A DNA stretch of 45,609 nucleotides from Fuchsiella alkaliacetigena (GCF_023227765.1 NZ_JALKBZ010000020.1:1-45609); one strand, 5' to 3'; shown: positions 31,425 through 40,281, counted from the first letter of the stretch. Made by a program: numbers and translations. The notes: a model not told the origin generated them from the letters alone.

Positions 31425-33032
31425 TTATCCCCTCACTAATCCAATTCTCATTAAAAACTCAGCTAATCTATCACCAATTTTGGGAATCAGCTTAATATCT
31501 GCTTCTTTTACAGCTCCACTAAATAATAAAGTTGAGATATAAACTACAGCTCCTAAAAATACCGCTCCTAAAGTAATAACAGTATTTCTAGTTAAGATCT
31601 CTATCCCCTGTGAATAACCCGTAGTAACTGCTATAGCCATCAAGACTACCGCCAAGATAGGTTTGATTAACATATCACGATAGTTATACCTATAACCGAT
31701 CAATCTAGCAATAGCTAATAAGTTCAAAATAGCAGCTATAAAAAAACCGGAAGCAGTAGCTAAAGCAGCCCCTCTAATACCCAACATTGGATTAGCCGTT
31801 AAGAAAAAGTTCATAGTAGCATTTACAGCCGCTCCTATAAATAAGTTTCTAGCTGGAATCCCCGGCTTGCCTATTCCCTGTAAAATACTAGAAGAAGTCT
31901 GTTGCAAGCAAACAAAAATTACTCCCCAAGAAACATACTGCAACGGAATTCCCGCCTCTGGAATAGCAAATAACATCTGACTAATCGGAGTAGCTAAAAT
32001 AAATAAACCTACTGCTGCTGGTAAAGAAATAAAAAGGGTAATCCGCAAAGCAGCCTGAGTTCTATGTTTAATTAATCTTTTTCTTTCCAAAGCAAAGGCT
32101 TCAGAAATAGCCGGTACCAAGCTAGCAGCCAAAGAAACAGTAATTACTGTCGGAAAGTTAACCAAAACCATAGCCATCCCTGCAAAATTACCGTAGAGAC
32201 CAGTAGCTTCCCCTACAGAGAAACCAGCCACTTGTAAACGCCAAGGAATCAAAGTAGCATCCACAAACTGCATTAAAGGTAATACTAAAGCTCCTAAGGT
32301 AACGGGTACCGCTAAAGATGTTATCCTGCTAATAACTTTTGTCATTGATAAATTATCACCGGGCCCGCTTAAAGAGAACTCATTAATCTCCTCTTTACGT
32401 CGATTATATATATATAAGAGCACCGTTAAACCAGCAATAGCTCCCGTCACTGCTCCAAAAGCAGCTCCAGCAGCTGCAAACTCAACACCTCTCGTTAATA
32501 AAAGATAGGCTAAGAGTAGCATAGTACTCATTCTCACCAACTGCTCCACTACCTGCGAAACAGCCGTAGGTACCATAGTCTGCAGGCCCTGGAAAAAACC
32601 TCGATAAGAAGCCATTATCGAAACAAAAAAGACAGCCGGAGCAATAGCTAAGATTGAATAAAAAGCCCTAGGGTCTCTTAACAGATTGCGAGCAAAAAAA
32701 TCAGCAGATAACATCAAGATCGCAGTAAAGCACAAACCCAAAATAAAGCTAATTCTACGAGCAATACTAAAAATCTTATGAGCACTCATTTTATTATTCT
32801 CTGCTACCTTTTCTGCTACTAATTTTGAAATAGCTACTGGAATTCCAGATCTAGAAATAACTAAAATAGTAGTATAAATAGGATAAGCCATCTGATAAAG
32901 TCCAATTCCCTCTTGACCGATTAATCTAGTTAACAAAATTCGATAAACCAAACCCATAGCTTTACTAATGAAAGCAGCTAAGGTTAAAATCATAGCTCCT
33001 TTTAAAAAGCTCTGTTTATTTTTTTTAGTCAT
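31425..33032 (-). CDS. spoVB: SpoVB-type lipid flippase (MOP superfamily)
   Basis: Polytopic membrane protein of 535 aa with about 14 transmembrane helices, related to MurJ/Wzx flippases. SpoVB is needed for spore cortex synthesis, probably by flipping the cortex precursor. The N-terminus contains FLKGAMILTLAAFISKAMG, RLIGQEGIGLYQMAYPIY and SRSGIPVAISKLVAE, which are characteristic. ATG start. It begins a tight run with yabN, dacF and the spoIID-type gene. In B. subtilis the orthologue yabM lies in the same place. Confidence 0.92.
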   Translation of the reverse strand: MTKKNKQSFLKGAMILTLAAFISKAMGLVYRILLTRLIGQEGIGLYQMAYPIYTTILVISRSGIPVAISKLVAEKVAENNKMSAHKIFSIARRISFILGLCFTAILMLSADFFARNLLRDPRAFYSILAIAPAVFFVSIMASYRGFFQGLQTMVPTAVSQVVEQLVRMSTMLLLAYLLLTRGVEFAAAGAAFGAVTGAIAGLTVLLYIYNRRKEEINEFSLSGPGDNLSMTKVISRITSLAVPVTLGALVLPLMQFVDATLIPWRLQVAGFSVGEATGLYGNFAGMAMVLVNFPTVITVSLAASLVPAISEAFALERKRLIKHRTQAALRITLFISLPAAVGLFILATPISQMLFAIPEAGIPLQYVSWGVIFVCLQQTSSSILQGIGKPGIPARNLFIGAAVNATMNFFLTANPMLGIRGAALATASGFFIAAILNLLAIARLIGYRYNYRDMLIKPILAVVLMAIAVTTGYSQGIEILTRNTVITLGAVFLGAVVYISTLLFSGAVKEADIKLIPKIGDRLAEFLMRIGLVRG

Positions 33033-33166
33033 CTTCTGACTTCCTTCCCCAAGCTAAATACCAAAAGATGTTAAAATCTTTTTAAAGTTACCTCTATATA
33101 TCCACCATCTATGTATTCCAGATAAGATTAAAAACTCCTTCAAATTTACTTAATTATTCAATAAAA

Positions 33167-33193
33167 AAGGTGAGCCAAAAGACGACTCACCTT
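33167..33193 (-). terminator. Intrinsic terminator of spoVT
   Basis: AAGGTGAGTC pairs with GGCTCACCTT (one G-U) around a 7-nt loop, followed by TTTTTTATTG on the minus strand, 4 bp after the spoVT stop. Confidence 0.88.
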
Positions 33194-33197
33194 AAAC

Positions 33198-33758
33198 TTA
33201 ATCCTCCATCTGCTTTGCCAAAAATCCAGCAGCAGTTTTGGCTAGTTTAATTTCTAAATCTCCCATTTTATCATTTTCCTGTTGCGAGCTTAAAGCAACT
33301 ACCCCTATTGCATCTCCGGAGGCAGTAACAATTGGTGCTAAGACCTGAGCACTAAATTGACATTCTTCTTTAGTTCCCCGACAATCTTTACAGAAAGAGT
33401 ATTCTCCCGGCTCCTCCATCACTACTGTTTCTTTCTCCGCTAATACTTTTTCTGCTGCCTCGCTAATAGGCTTATCCAAAAATCTCTTTTCTGGAGCTCC
33501 AGCAACGGCTACTACTACATCCTTATCTAAAACACAGGCTATATAACCCGTCACTTCATGTAAAGAATCAACATATTCACCAGCAAACTCACTTAATTGA
33601 CCGATGGGAGAATACTTTTTTAAGATCACTTCTCCATCGCGATCTACAAATATTTCTAAGGGTTCTCCTTCTCGAATCCGCATAGTTCTCCGAATCTCTT
33701 TAGGAATTACTACTCTTCCCAAATCATCTATTCTTCTCACTATTCCTGTAGCTTTCAT
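33198..33758 (-). CDS. spoVT: Stage V sporulation regulator SpoVT
   Basis: DNA-binding regulator of late forespore (sigma-G) genes. At 186 aa it has an AbrB-type swapped-hairpin domain at 1-50 (ATGIVRRIDDLGRVVIPKEI, nearly identical to Bacillus SpoVT as I recall it) and a C-terminal GAF domain ending AAGFLAKQMED. The GAF domain carries C123, C126 and C133 in FCKDCRGTKEEC, absent from the B. subtilis protein as I remember it. A weak AGGA lies 5 nt before the ATG. A strong AAGGAGGTGA lies about 50 nt upstream, with a hairpin and a small ORF between. Confidence 0.96.
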   Translation of the reverse strand: MKATGIVRRIDDLGRVVIPKEIRRTMRIREGEPLEIFVDRDGEVILKKYSPIGQLSEFAGEYVDSLHEVTGYIACVLDKDVVVAVAGAPEKRFLDKPISEAAEKVLAEKETVVMEEPGEYSFCKDCRGTKEECQFSAQVLAPIVTASGDAIGVVALSSQQENDKMGDLEIKLAKTAAGFLAKQMED

Positions 33759-33805
33759 AATTTCCTGGTTAAATAACTTTGTTCAACAAAATACAATTTA
33801 ACCAG
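33755..33805 (-). CDS. Candidate 16-codon leader peptide upstream of spoVT
   Basis: After AAGGAGGTGAAAA a CTG begins an ORF that would read MVKLYFVEQSYLTRKL if initiated as Met, with a TTG three codons later as an alternative start. Its TGA stop overlaps the spoVT ATG as ATGA. The strong ribosome-binding site otherwise has no use, which supports translation. CTG starts are rare, so this is a hypothesis. Confidence 0.4.
   Translation of the reverse strand: MVKLYFVEQSYLTRKL
33765..33805 (-). promoter_or_regulatory. Hairpin in the spoVT leader
   Basis: CTGGTTAAAT and ATTTAACCAG form a perfect 10-bp stem around a 21-nt loop. It sits between a strong Shine-Dalgarno sequence and the spoVT ATG, and lies wholly within the candidate leader-peptide ORF. 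It could bring the two together or hide the weak AGGA. Confidence 0.6.
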
Positions 33806-33964
33806 TTTTCACCTCCTTGAATTATATTAATGAGCCTCTGTATTCATTCATAGTATATAGTTAAATTTAGATTTTTATTCTCAAACTTTATTAAACAGCA
33901 GGAATTAACAGTCTCGAAACAGCTAATGAAATATTAATCATATTTTATCCTTTTCAACAGTTAA

Positions 33965-36900
33965 CTATTCTTGGAGCTGTTTTAAAATTTTAGTTAACTT
34001 ATCTAAAGCTACAGACTTATTTTGGATAACTTGCAAAGCTAGAAGCGGTTCTTTAGCCGATCTAAAACGAAGCTGATACTGCTTACTTAACTCTAGTATT
34101 TTTTCACCAGTCAAATTAGTAGCAGAACTAAACTTAACAGCAATCTCACCCTCTTTTGAAAAAACTTTATCTACATTCAGCTTTGTAGCTAAAACTCTAA
34201 TTCTAGCTAACTTGATTAGATTTAAAAAAGGCTTAGGCATAACCCCGAATCTATCCTCCATCTCCCGTTCAATTTCCGCAATATCATTTAAACTTGTTAC
34301 CTTAGAAATCTTTTTATAAATCTCTATTTTTTGCTTAGAATCACTTATATAATCATCGCTTATATAGGCATCAACCTCAACATCCACTACTGCCATCTCC
34401 GGCTCCGATTCCAGCTCAGGCTGATCTTTTAAATCTGTAATAGCTTGATCTAATAGTTTACAGTACAAAGAAAAACCTACAGCTTCAATATGACCGTGCT
34501 GCTTAGGGCCTAAAATATTACCAGCACCTCTAATTTCAAGATCACGCATAGCTATCTTAAAGCCGGAGCCTAAATTAGTAAACTCTTTAATAGCCTGTAA
34601 TCTCTTCTCAGCTACCTCCGATAGTACCCGACCTTGCTGATAGAGCAAGTAAGCATAAGCAACCCGATTGCTCCTCCCTACTCTACCTCGGAGTTGATAA
34701 AGCTGAGCTAAACCCATTTGATCAGCTTTATTAATCACAATAGTATTAACATTGGGAATATCTAAGCCAGTTTCAATAATGGTAGTACAGACCAAAACAT
34801 TATGCTTTTCCTCTAAAAAAGACATCATAATCCGTTCTAGCTTCGATTCACTCATCTGTCCATGAGCTACCGCTACTTCAGCTTCCGGTAATAACTTTTG
34901 AATACGAGCTGCTACCTTATCAATATCAGCTACTCGATTATGTACAAAGTAAACCTGCCCTCCCCGATTTAATTCCCTAGTAATTGCATTACGAATTAAG
35001 CCGGGATTATATTCTCTTACATAAGTTCTAATCGGATATCTATTCTCCGGAGGGGTTTCAATCAAACTCATATCCCTAACCCCAACTAAAGACATATGCA
35101 AGGTACGAGGAATTGGAGTAGCAGTTAAGGTTAAAACATCTATATTACTCTTAAGCTCTTTCAATTTTTCTTTATGCTTAACTCCAAAACGCTGTTCCTC
35201 ATCTACAATCAACAGCCCTAAGTCCTTAAATTGAACATCAGCAGATAAGAGCCTATGAGTACCTATAATAATATCCAAAGAACCTAGTTTTAAATCTTTA
35301 ATAAGCTGTTGTTGTTCTTTAGCGGTTTTAAATCTACTCAAAACATCTATTTTAATAGGATAACTAATAAATCTTTCGGTGAAGGTATTTAAATGTTGCT
35401 GAGCTAAAATAGTAGTCGGAACCAACATAGCCACCTGCTTCCCATCCATTACCGCTTTAAAGGCAGCTCTAATAGCTACTTCAGTCTTTCCATAGCCCAC
35501 ATCACCACAAAGCAAACGATCCATAGGCTGCGGTGACTCCATATCCTCTTTAACTTCTTGAATAGCTTTTAACTGATCCGGAGTCTCCTGATAAGGAAAC
35601 TCATCTTCAAATTCCTGTTGCCAGACTGTATCTTCAGCAAAAGCATAACCATTTGCTACCTCTCTTTGAGCATATAGCTCCAGTAAATCCTCAGCCATCT
35701 CCTGCACCGACTCTTTAACCCGTTTTTTTACTCGCGACCATTCACTACTATCCAAGCTATACAGTTTAGGCTGAGCTCCTTCGCTACCTACATACTTTTG
35801 GATTAAATCCACCTGATCAGTAGGAACATATAATTTATCCTGATCAGCATAATTAATCAATAGATAATCTTTATTGTGTCCTTGTACTTCCAAGGTTTTA
35901 ACACCTAAATACTTACCAATACCGTGGTTTTCGTGCACCACATAATCTCCTATTTCCAACTCCTCTAAAGAAGCTATTTTAATTCCTTGATCATAGGTCT
36001 TACTCTTGCGTTTATTTTTTCGCTGCGGGTCAGCAAATATATCTCCTTCCGTAAAGAGAATAAAGTTCACTTCAGGTATAATTAATCCTTCAGCCAAGCT
36101 ATCGACCGTTACCACTATATTGCCAACTTTTAACTGATCTTTTACTTCGGCTACGTAAATAGCTGCTAAACCCTCTTCCTGTAATCTTTCGACAAGAGTT
36201 TTACATTTACTAGCAGTAGAAAGAGTAATTAAAATTCTGAATTTTTGCTCTTTCCATTCTTTTAACTCCTTTATAAATTGATTAATCTGACTTCTAAACT
36301 TGGTAGTTTTGTTAATCTTTAAGCTAATCTCTCGATCTATTTTAAATTTTTTAATTTTTTGAGTTTCACTTAAATAGAGCTGGGGAAAGTTATTAATCTT
36401 TAACAATAGCTTTTCAAAGTCTGCAAAATGTTGATCATAATTCTTTAAAACAGTTCCTTGATTTAAAAGCGAAATCCGTAGTTCATTAAAATCATTAATT
36501 AAGTTAAAAGCCTGTTCACAAACTCTATTAGGAGAGTCAAAAATTAAACTTCCGCTTCCAAAGTAATCTATCACCGTAGCCATATCCTGATATATAAAAG
36601 GTAAATACTGTTCTATCCCTGGAAAAACAACTTCGGCTTTGATTTTTTCCAAATCCTCGTTGTATCTTGCTAGTAACTCCTGGGCTTCAGCCTCTTTTGA
36701 GGCCGATATTAGGCTCTTTTTTCTAGCCAACAATTTTTTTTCTATTTTAGGAACTAAATTATTCAGATTTTTAAAGTTTAATAAAGTTTCTGTAGCTGGA
36801 GAAATAAGAACTTGTTCTATCTTTTTTATAGAACGCTGAGTATCTAAATCAAAAGTTCTAATAGAATCTATCTCTTCTCCAAATAGTTCTATCCTCACCG

Positions 36901-37483
36901 GACTATCCATAGTTAAGGAGTAGATATCTATAATTCCACCTCTAACACTGAATTCTCCCTTGTTGGTCACCATATCTACTCTTTTATAACCTGCTGCTAC
37001 TAAGTCTGATTTAAGCTTTTGAAGGTGTAAATGATTACTTTGTTTAATCTCAAAGCAGTGCTCTACAAATACAGGCTGAGGAACTAACCTTTGTAATAGA
37101 CCCTTAATAGGTAGAATAACTAATGGTTTAGCGGTAGAGTTTAGAGCAGTTAATACCTCTAACCTTTCTATTCTTACTGAAATATCCTCTTCAATTCTTT
37201 CGTGAGGTAGCACCTCCAATTCTGGAAATAAAAACAACTTTGCTGCCGGGATAATTCTCAATAACTCTTCATAAATATCTATAGCTCGCTGGCGATTATA
37301 AGTAAGTAACATTGCTCTATCTTCAAGCTCAGCATAAAGATTAGCTATAATAAAAGCGCGCTGAGAAACCGATAGATTAAGAGTTAATTTAGTATTTAAT
37401 TTTAAATCCATAGCTTGCTTTAAATTTTTAAAGGCTTCAAACTCAGTTAAAAGTTTTGTTAAAGCATTTATCATTTTCGTCAT
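33965..37483 (-). CDS. mfd: Transcription-repair coupling factor Mfd
   Basis: Removes RNA polymerase stalled at DNA damage and recruits UvrA. At 1172 aa it is full length. It has an N-terminal UvrB-like module (about 1-350), the RNA-polymerase-interacting domain (DYVVHENHGIGKYLGV, LYVPTDQVDLI; about 500-570) and the translocase with Walker A GDVGYGKT and DEEQRFG. ATPIPRTLHMSL, RGRVGRSNRVAYAYLLY and a C-terminal TRCF domain follow. ATG at 37483 is 2 nt after AAGGAG; an in-frame ATG three codons later is 11 nt away. A promoter and a terminator-like hairpin precede it. Confidence 0.98.
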   Translation of the reverse strand: MTKMINALTKLLTEFEAFKNLKQAMDLKLNTKLTLNLSVSQRAFIIANLYAELEDRAMLLTYNRQRAIDIYEELLRIIPAAKLFLFPELEVLPHERIEEDISVRIERLEVLTALNSTAKPLVILPIKGLLQRLVPQPVFVEHCFEIKQSNHLHLQKLKSDLVAAGYKRVDMVTNKGEFSVRGGIIDIYSLTMDSPVRIELFGEEIDSIRTFDLDTQRSIKKIEQVLISPATETLLNFKNLNNLVPKIEKKLLARKKSLISASKEAEAQELLARYNEDLEKIKAEVVFPGIEQYLPFIYQDMATVIDYFGSGSLIFDSPNRVCEQAFNLINDFNELRISLLNQGTVLKNYDQHFADFEKLLLKINNFPQLYLSETQKIKKFKIDREISLKINKTTKFRSQINQFIKELKEWKEQKFRILITLSTASKCKTLVERLQEEGLAAIYVAEVKDQLKVGNIVVTVDSLAEGLIIPEVNFILFTEGDIFADPQRKNKRKSKTYDQGIKIASLEELEIGDYVVHENHGIGKYLGVKTLEVQGHNKDYLLINYADQDKLYVPTDQVDLIQKYVGSEGAQPKLYSLDSSEWSRVKKRVKESVQEMAEDLLELYAQREVANGYAFAEDTVWQQEFEDEFPYQETPDQLKAIQEVKEDMESPQPMDRLLCGDVGYGKTEVAIRAAFKAVMDGKQVAMLVPTTILAQQHLNTFTERFISYPIKIDVLSRFKTAKEQQQLIKDLKLGSLDIIIGTHRLLSADVQFKDLGLLIVDEEQRFGVKHKEKLKELKSNIDVLTLTATPIPRTLHMSLVGVRDMSLIETPPENRYPIRTYVREYNPGLIRNAITRELNRGGQVYFVHNRVADIDKVAARIQKLLPEAEVAVAHGQMSESKLERIMMSFLEEKHNVLVCTTIIETGLDIPNVNTIVINKADQMGLAQLYQLRGRVGRSNRVAYAYLLYQQGRVLSEVAEKRLQAIKEFTNLGSGFKIAMRDLEIRGAGNILGPKQHGHIEAVGFSLYCKLLDQAITDLKDQPELESEPEMAVVDVEVDAYISDDYISDSKQKIEIYKKISKVTSLNDIAEIEREMEDRFGVMPKPFLNLIKLARIRVLATKLNVDKVFSKEGEIAVKFSSATNLTGEKILELSKQYQLRFRSAKEPLLALQVIQNKSVALDKLTKILKQLQE

Positions 37484-37513
37484 AACTCCTTATAAGTTAG
37501 CTATATATTAAAA

Positions 37514-37540
37514 AGGACCCTAGTCTTCAGCCAAGGTCCT
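37514..37540 (-). terminator. Terminator-like hairpin in the mfd leader
   Basis: AGGACC/GGTCCT stem with a 15-nt loop, followed by TTTTTAAT on the minus strand, 30 bp before the mfd ATG and about 90 nt after the mfd promoter. The stem is short. Confidence 0.5.
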
Positions 37541-37565
37541 AAAACTTAATTTAAAAAATTGTTAA

Positions 37566-37619
37566 CTAAATAAAATCTATTCCTTGTTCACACCGACCAC
37601 AAACAGTCCTAATTTCTAT
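37566..37619 (-). other. Tiny Cys-x2-Cys open frame in the mfd leader, no canonical start
   Basis: The open frame reads EIRTVCGRCEQGIDFI then stop, preceded by AAAGAGG and an ATA codon, with no ATG, GTG or TTG. B. subtilis has the zinc-ribbon anti-sigma factor gene fin at this place, between pth and mfd. It could be a leader peptide, a relic or chance. Confidence 0.2.
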
Positions 37620-37638
37620 GCTACCTCTTTTCTTATTA

Positions 37639-37667
37639 ATTATATCTTTTTTTTCCAATATCGTCAA
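37639..37667 (-). promoter_or_regulatory. Promoter of mfd (TTGACG-17-TATAAT)
   Basis: Minus-strand TTGACG (37667-37662), 17-bp A-rich spacer and TATAAT (37644-37639). It gives a leader of about 150 nt before mfd. Confidence 0.82.
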
Positions 37668-37723
37668 GATAGAAAAGTCTAGTCTATCTTTATCTACTTC
37701 CTATACTTTCCAGGTAACCAATT

Positions 37724-37757
37724 AAAATGCTCCAATAACTTAGTATTTGAGCATTTT
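37724..37757 (-). terminator. Intrinsic terminator of pth
   Basis: AAAATGCTC/GAGCATTTT and, after one mismatch, AATA/TATT form a stem around a 6-nt loop, 85 bp after the pth stop. The T-run is part of the stem itself. Confidence 0.65.
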
Positions 37758-37842
37758 CATTTTAAATTCTCTTTAACAAGTGATAGAGTATTTTTCAAAG
37801 CTTCAATTATGAGTATTCACTATTATTAGCATAAATATGTAA

Positions 37843-38400
37843 TCAATTATACTTATTCATAGCTGTGGTTAAATCATCCGCTAAAATAACCTTTAATGCT
37901 GCTTGAGCCCGCTCAACACTATCCTCTATTAAGCTGCTTTGTTCAGCTGTAAACTTTCCTAACACATATTCACTAACTGACATATATTTCGGCGGCCTAC
38001 CGATTCCAATTCTAATTCTAGGTATTTCTCTAGTGTTTAAGCTATTAAAAATTGACTTTAAACCTTTGTGCCCTCCATGTCCTCCACTACGTCTAATTCT
38101 TAAATGACCTGGCTCTAGATCTAAATCATCATAAATAACAATTATATCCTGAGGATCAAACTGATACCAATCAACTAACCCTTTAACTGCTTGCCCACTC
38201 TTATTCATATAAGTCTGTGGCTTAGCTAGTATCACTTTTTCGCCTTTAATATAAAGCTTACCCGTTAAAGCTTTCTGCTTTTCCTGCTTAATTTTAACTT
38301 TATTCTTTTCAGCAAAAGAATCTAAAACTCTAAAACCGATATTATGCCTAGTTCGAGCATATTTAAAACCAGGATTTCCTAATCCTACTACTAATCTCAC
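37843..38400 (-). CDS. pth: Peptidyl-tRNA hydrolase
   Basis: Recycles tRNA from prematurely released peptidyl-tRNA; known as spoVC in B. subtilis. About 185 aa from GTG 38400. Signatures are RLVVGLGNPG at the N-terminus, RHNIGF with the catalytic His, KPQTYMNKSGQAV, YDDLDLEPG with the catalytic Asp, and GGHGGHKGLKSI. The frame opens at TTG 38409 directly abutting GGAG; GTG 38400 is 8 nt from it and matches the usual N-terminus. It lies 77 bp after rplY, with a terminator between. Confidence 0.96.
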   Translation of the reverse strand: MRLVVGLGNPGFKYARTRHNIGFRVLDSFAEKNKVKIKQEKQKALTGKLYIKGEKVILAKPQTYMNKSGQAVKGLVDWYQFDPQDIIVIYDDLDLEPGHLRIRRSGGHGGHKGLKSIFNSLNTREIPRIRIGIGRPPKYMSVSEYVLGKFTAEQSSLIEDSVERAQAALKVILADDLTTAMNKYN

Positions 38401-38430
38401 AGCTATCAACTCCTTTTAAAAATTAAAAAA

Positions 38431-38457
38431 GGCGTAACCATTGACCGTGATTACGCC
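38431..38457 (-). terminator. Terminator between rplY and pth
   Basis: GGCGTAA/TTACGCC stem with a 13-nt loop, then TTTTTTAATTTTT on the minus strand. It ends 20 bp before the pth Shine-Dalgarno sequence, so pth expression may depend on readthrough. Confidence 0.8.
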
Positions 38458-38477
38458 TAAAACTAATAGTTTGTAGT

Positions 38478-39149
38478 CTATTCTTCGTAGCTTTCTTCTC
38501 CTGGTACTTCTTCTCCTTCTTCTAACTCTTCGTCTGGCTCTTCTCCAATTACTTCTGGTTCTTCTAGAAGATCTTCTTCGTCTTCCTCTGGCTCTTCAAG
38601 ATCAAGCTCTGTAGGAGCAACTACAGTTACTAATACCTCATCACCTGAAGTTATGATTTCTACTTCATCAGCAGTTTCTAATTCAGCTACGTGAAGCGAC
38701 TCGCCAACCTCCAATTCAGAAATATCTATTTCAATGCTGGCTGGAATTTCGGTTGGTAAGCATTCAACCTTTACTTCTCTAAGTAACTGCTGTCGTACTC
38801 CACCTTCTCGTTCACCTGCTGAAGTACCTACTAGATCTACGGACACCTCTACAACTACTGTTTCATCAAGATTAATTTGGTGAAAATCCACATGCAAAAA
38901 CTCTCCAGTTATAGCATCTTTCTGTAGATCTTTAATCATCACTGCTTCCACATCATCTTCTAACTTTAAATTAATAATCTTATTACCGCCCGTTACCTCA
39001 GCTAGATCATTAGCATCTAGCTTTAAAGTAGCCGGTTCTCGATCTTGACCATAAATTACCCCCGGCACTAGACCTTCTTCTCTCAATCTCCGAGCCTGAT
39101 TTCTTCCAGTTTCATCCCTTAATTCGACTTCAAGCTCTAACTGTTCCAT
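38478..39149 (-). CDS. rplY: 50S ribosomal protein L25 / general stress protein Ctc
   Basis: Binds 5S rRNA; the long Ctc (TL5) form of L25. At 223 aa it has the N-terminal 5S-binding domain (about 1-90: ELRDETGRNQARRLREEG, VPGVIYG) and a C-terminal beta domain (about 95-180: LHVDFHQIN, VECLPTEIPASIEIDIS). The extreme C-terminus (183-223) has 25 Asp/Glu and no Lys/Arg, a strong acidic tail fitting a salt-adapted proteome. The ATG follows GGAGAGGGTATCA. It has its own promoter (39261-39289) just after prs. Confidence 0.95.
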   Translation of the reverse strand: MEQLELEVELRDETGRNQARRLREEGLVPGVIYGQDREPATLKLDANDLAEVTGGNKIINLKLEDDVEAVMIKDLQKDAITGEFLHVDFHQINLDETVVVEVSVDLVGTSAGEREGGVRQQLLREVKVECLPTEIPASIEIDISELEVGESLHVAELETADEVEIITSGDEVLVTVVAPTELDLEEPEEDEEDLLEEPEVIGEEPDEELEEGEEVPGEESYEE

Positions 39150-39260
39150 TGATACCCTCTCCTTTTTCCTAAGTTCTTTCTTAATAAATTATTTAACCAT
39201 ATTTAGCAAACACTTATTACCCGAACTCTTCAATTAAGATTCTAATTTCTTAGCTTATTC

Positions 39261-39289
39261 ATTATAACATTTTTTTAACTAATTATCAA
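39261..39289 (-). promoter_or_regulatory. Promoter of rplY (TTGATA-17-TATAAT)
   Basis: Minus-strand TTGATA (39289-39284), 17 bp and TATAAT (39266-39261), 5 bp after the prs stop, with a leader of about 105 nt. In B. subtilis ctc is also transcribed by sigma-B; no sigma-B site is seen here. Confidence 0.75.
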
Positions 39290-39293
39290 AGTT

Positions 39294-40241
39294 CTAATCA
39301 AATAATACACTTACCGATAAGTCTTTAAAGATTCTATCAATTGCCTCTCCTAATAAAGGAGCAATGGAAAGCACTGTAACCTTGTCCAAATTTTTCTCTT
39401 TAGGTAGAGGAATAGTATTAGTAACTACTACCTCTTTTAACGGCGAATCCTCTAAACGCTCAATAGCCGGCCCCGAAAAGATAGGATGAGTACAGCAAGC
39501 ATAAATATTCTTAGCTCCTCTTTCTCGTAAAGCTTTAGCTGCTCGAGTAATAGTACCGGCTGTATCTATCATATCATCCAAAAGAACTACATCTTTCCCG
39601 TCTATATAACCAATAATATTCATTATTTCAGAAACATTAGGTTCTGGTCTTCTTTTATCTATGATAGCAATAGAGGTATTAAGCCTTTCTGCAAAGTCCC
39701 GCGCCCGCTTAACAGCCCCCACATCAGGAGCTACCACAATAAAATCGTCTAACTCCTTATTTAAAAAGTACTCAGCTAAAATCGGAGCACCTAATAAATG
39801 ATCTACCGGAATATCAAAAAAGCCTTGGATTTGAGCAGCATGAAAATCAATAGCAACTATTCTATCCGTCCCAGCAGAAGCCAATAAATTGGAAATCAAC
39901 TTTGCTGAAATAGGATCTCTAGGCTTAGCCTTTCTATCCTGTCTAGCATAGCCAAAATAAGGTACCACTGCCGTAATACTTCTAGCCGAGGCTCTTTTTA
40001 ACGCATCAATCATAATTAAAAGCTCCATAATATTTTCATTTACGGGGTCACAAGTAGGTTGAATAACAAATACATCGGAGCCCCGGATACTTTCTTCGAT
40101 AGTAACTTCAATTTCACCATCACTAAACTTAGATACATTAGAAGTAACTATAGAGGTTCCCAAATAGTTACATACTTCGCGAGCCAACTCCGGATTTGAG
40201 TTTCCAGTAAATATTTTCAGCCGTTCCTTATAAGATCCCAT
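39294..40241 (-). CDS. prs: Ribose-phosphate pyrophosphokinase (PRPP synthase)
   Basis: Makes PRPP from ribose 5-phosphate and ATP for nucleotide, His and Trp synthesis; PRPP is also the substrate of Hpt in this window. At 315 aa it is canonical: FTGNSNPELAREVCNYLG and FSDGEIEVTIEESIRGSDVF at the start, YFGYARQDRKAKPRDPISAK with catalytic residues, DFHAAQIQGFF, and the PRPP loop LDDMIDTAGTI near residue 222. ATG start. It lies 40 bp after glmU, an order conserved in Firmicutes. Confidence 0.98.
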   Translation of the reverse strand: MGSYKERLKIFTGNSNPELAREVCNYLGTSIVTSNVSKFSDGEIEVTIEESIRGSDVFVIQPTCDPVNENIMELLIMIDALKRASARSITAVVPYFGYARQDRKAKPRDPISAKLISNLLASAGTDRIVAIDFHAAQIQGFFDIPVDHLLGAPILAEYFLNKELDDFIVVAPDVGAVKRARDFAERLNTSIAIIDKRRPEPNVSEIMNIIGYIDGKDVVLLDDMIDTAGTITRAAKALRERGAKNIYACCTHPIFSGPAIERLEDSPLKEVVVTNTIPLPKEKNLDKVTVLSIAPLLGEAIDRIFKDLSVSVLFD

Positions 40242-40281
40242 TGTCTATACTGCCTCCTAGCAATCTCAATCTTAGTTAAAC

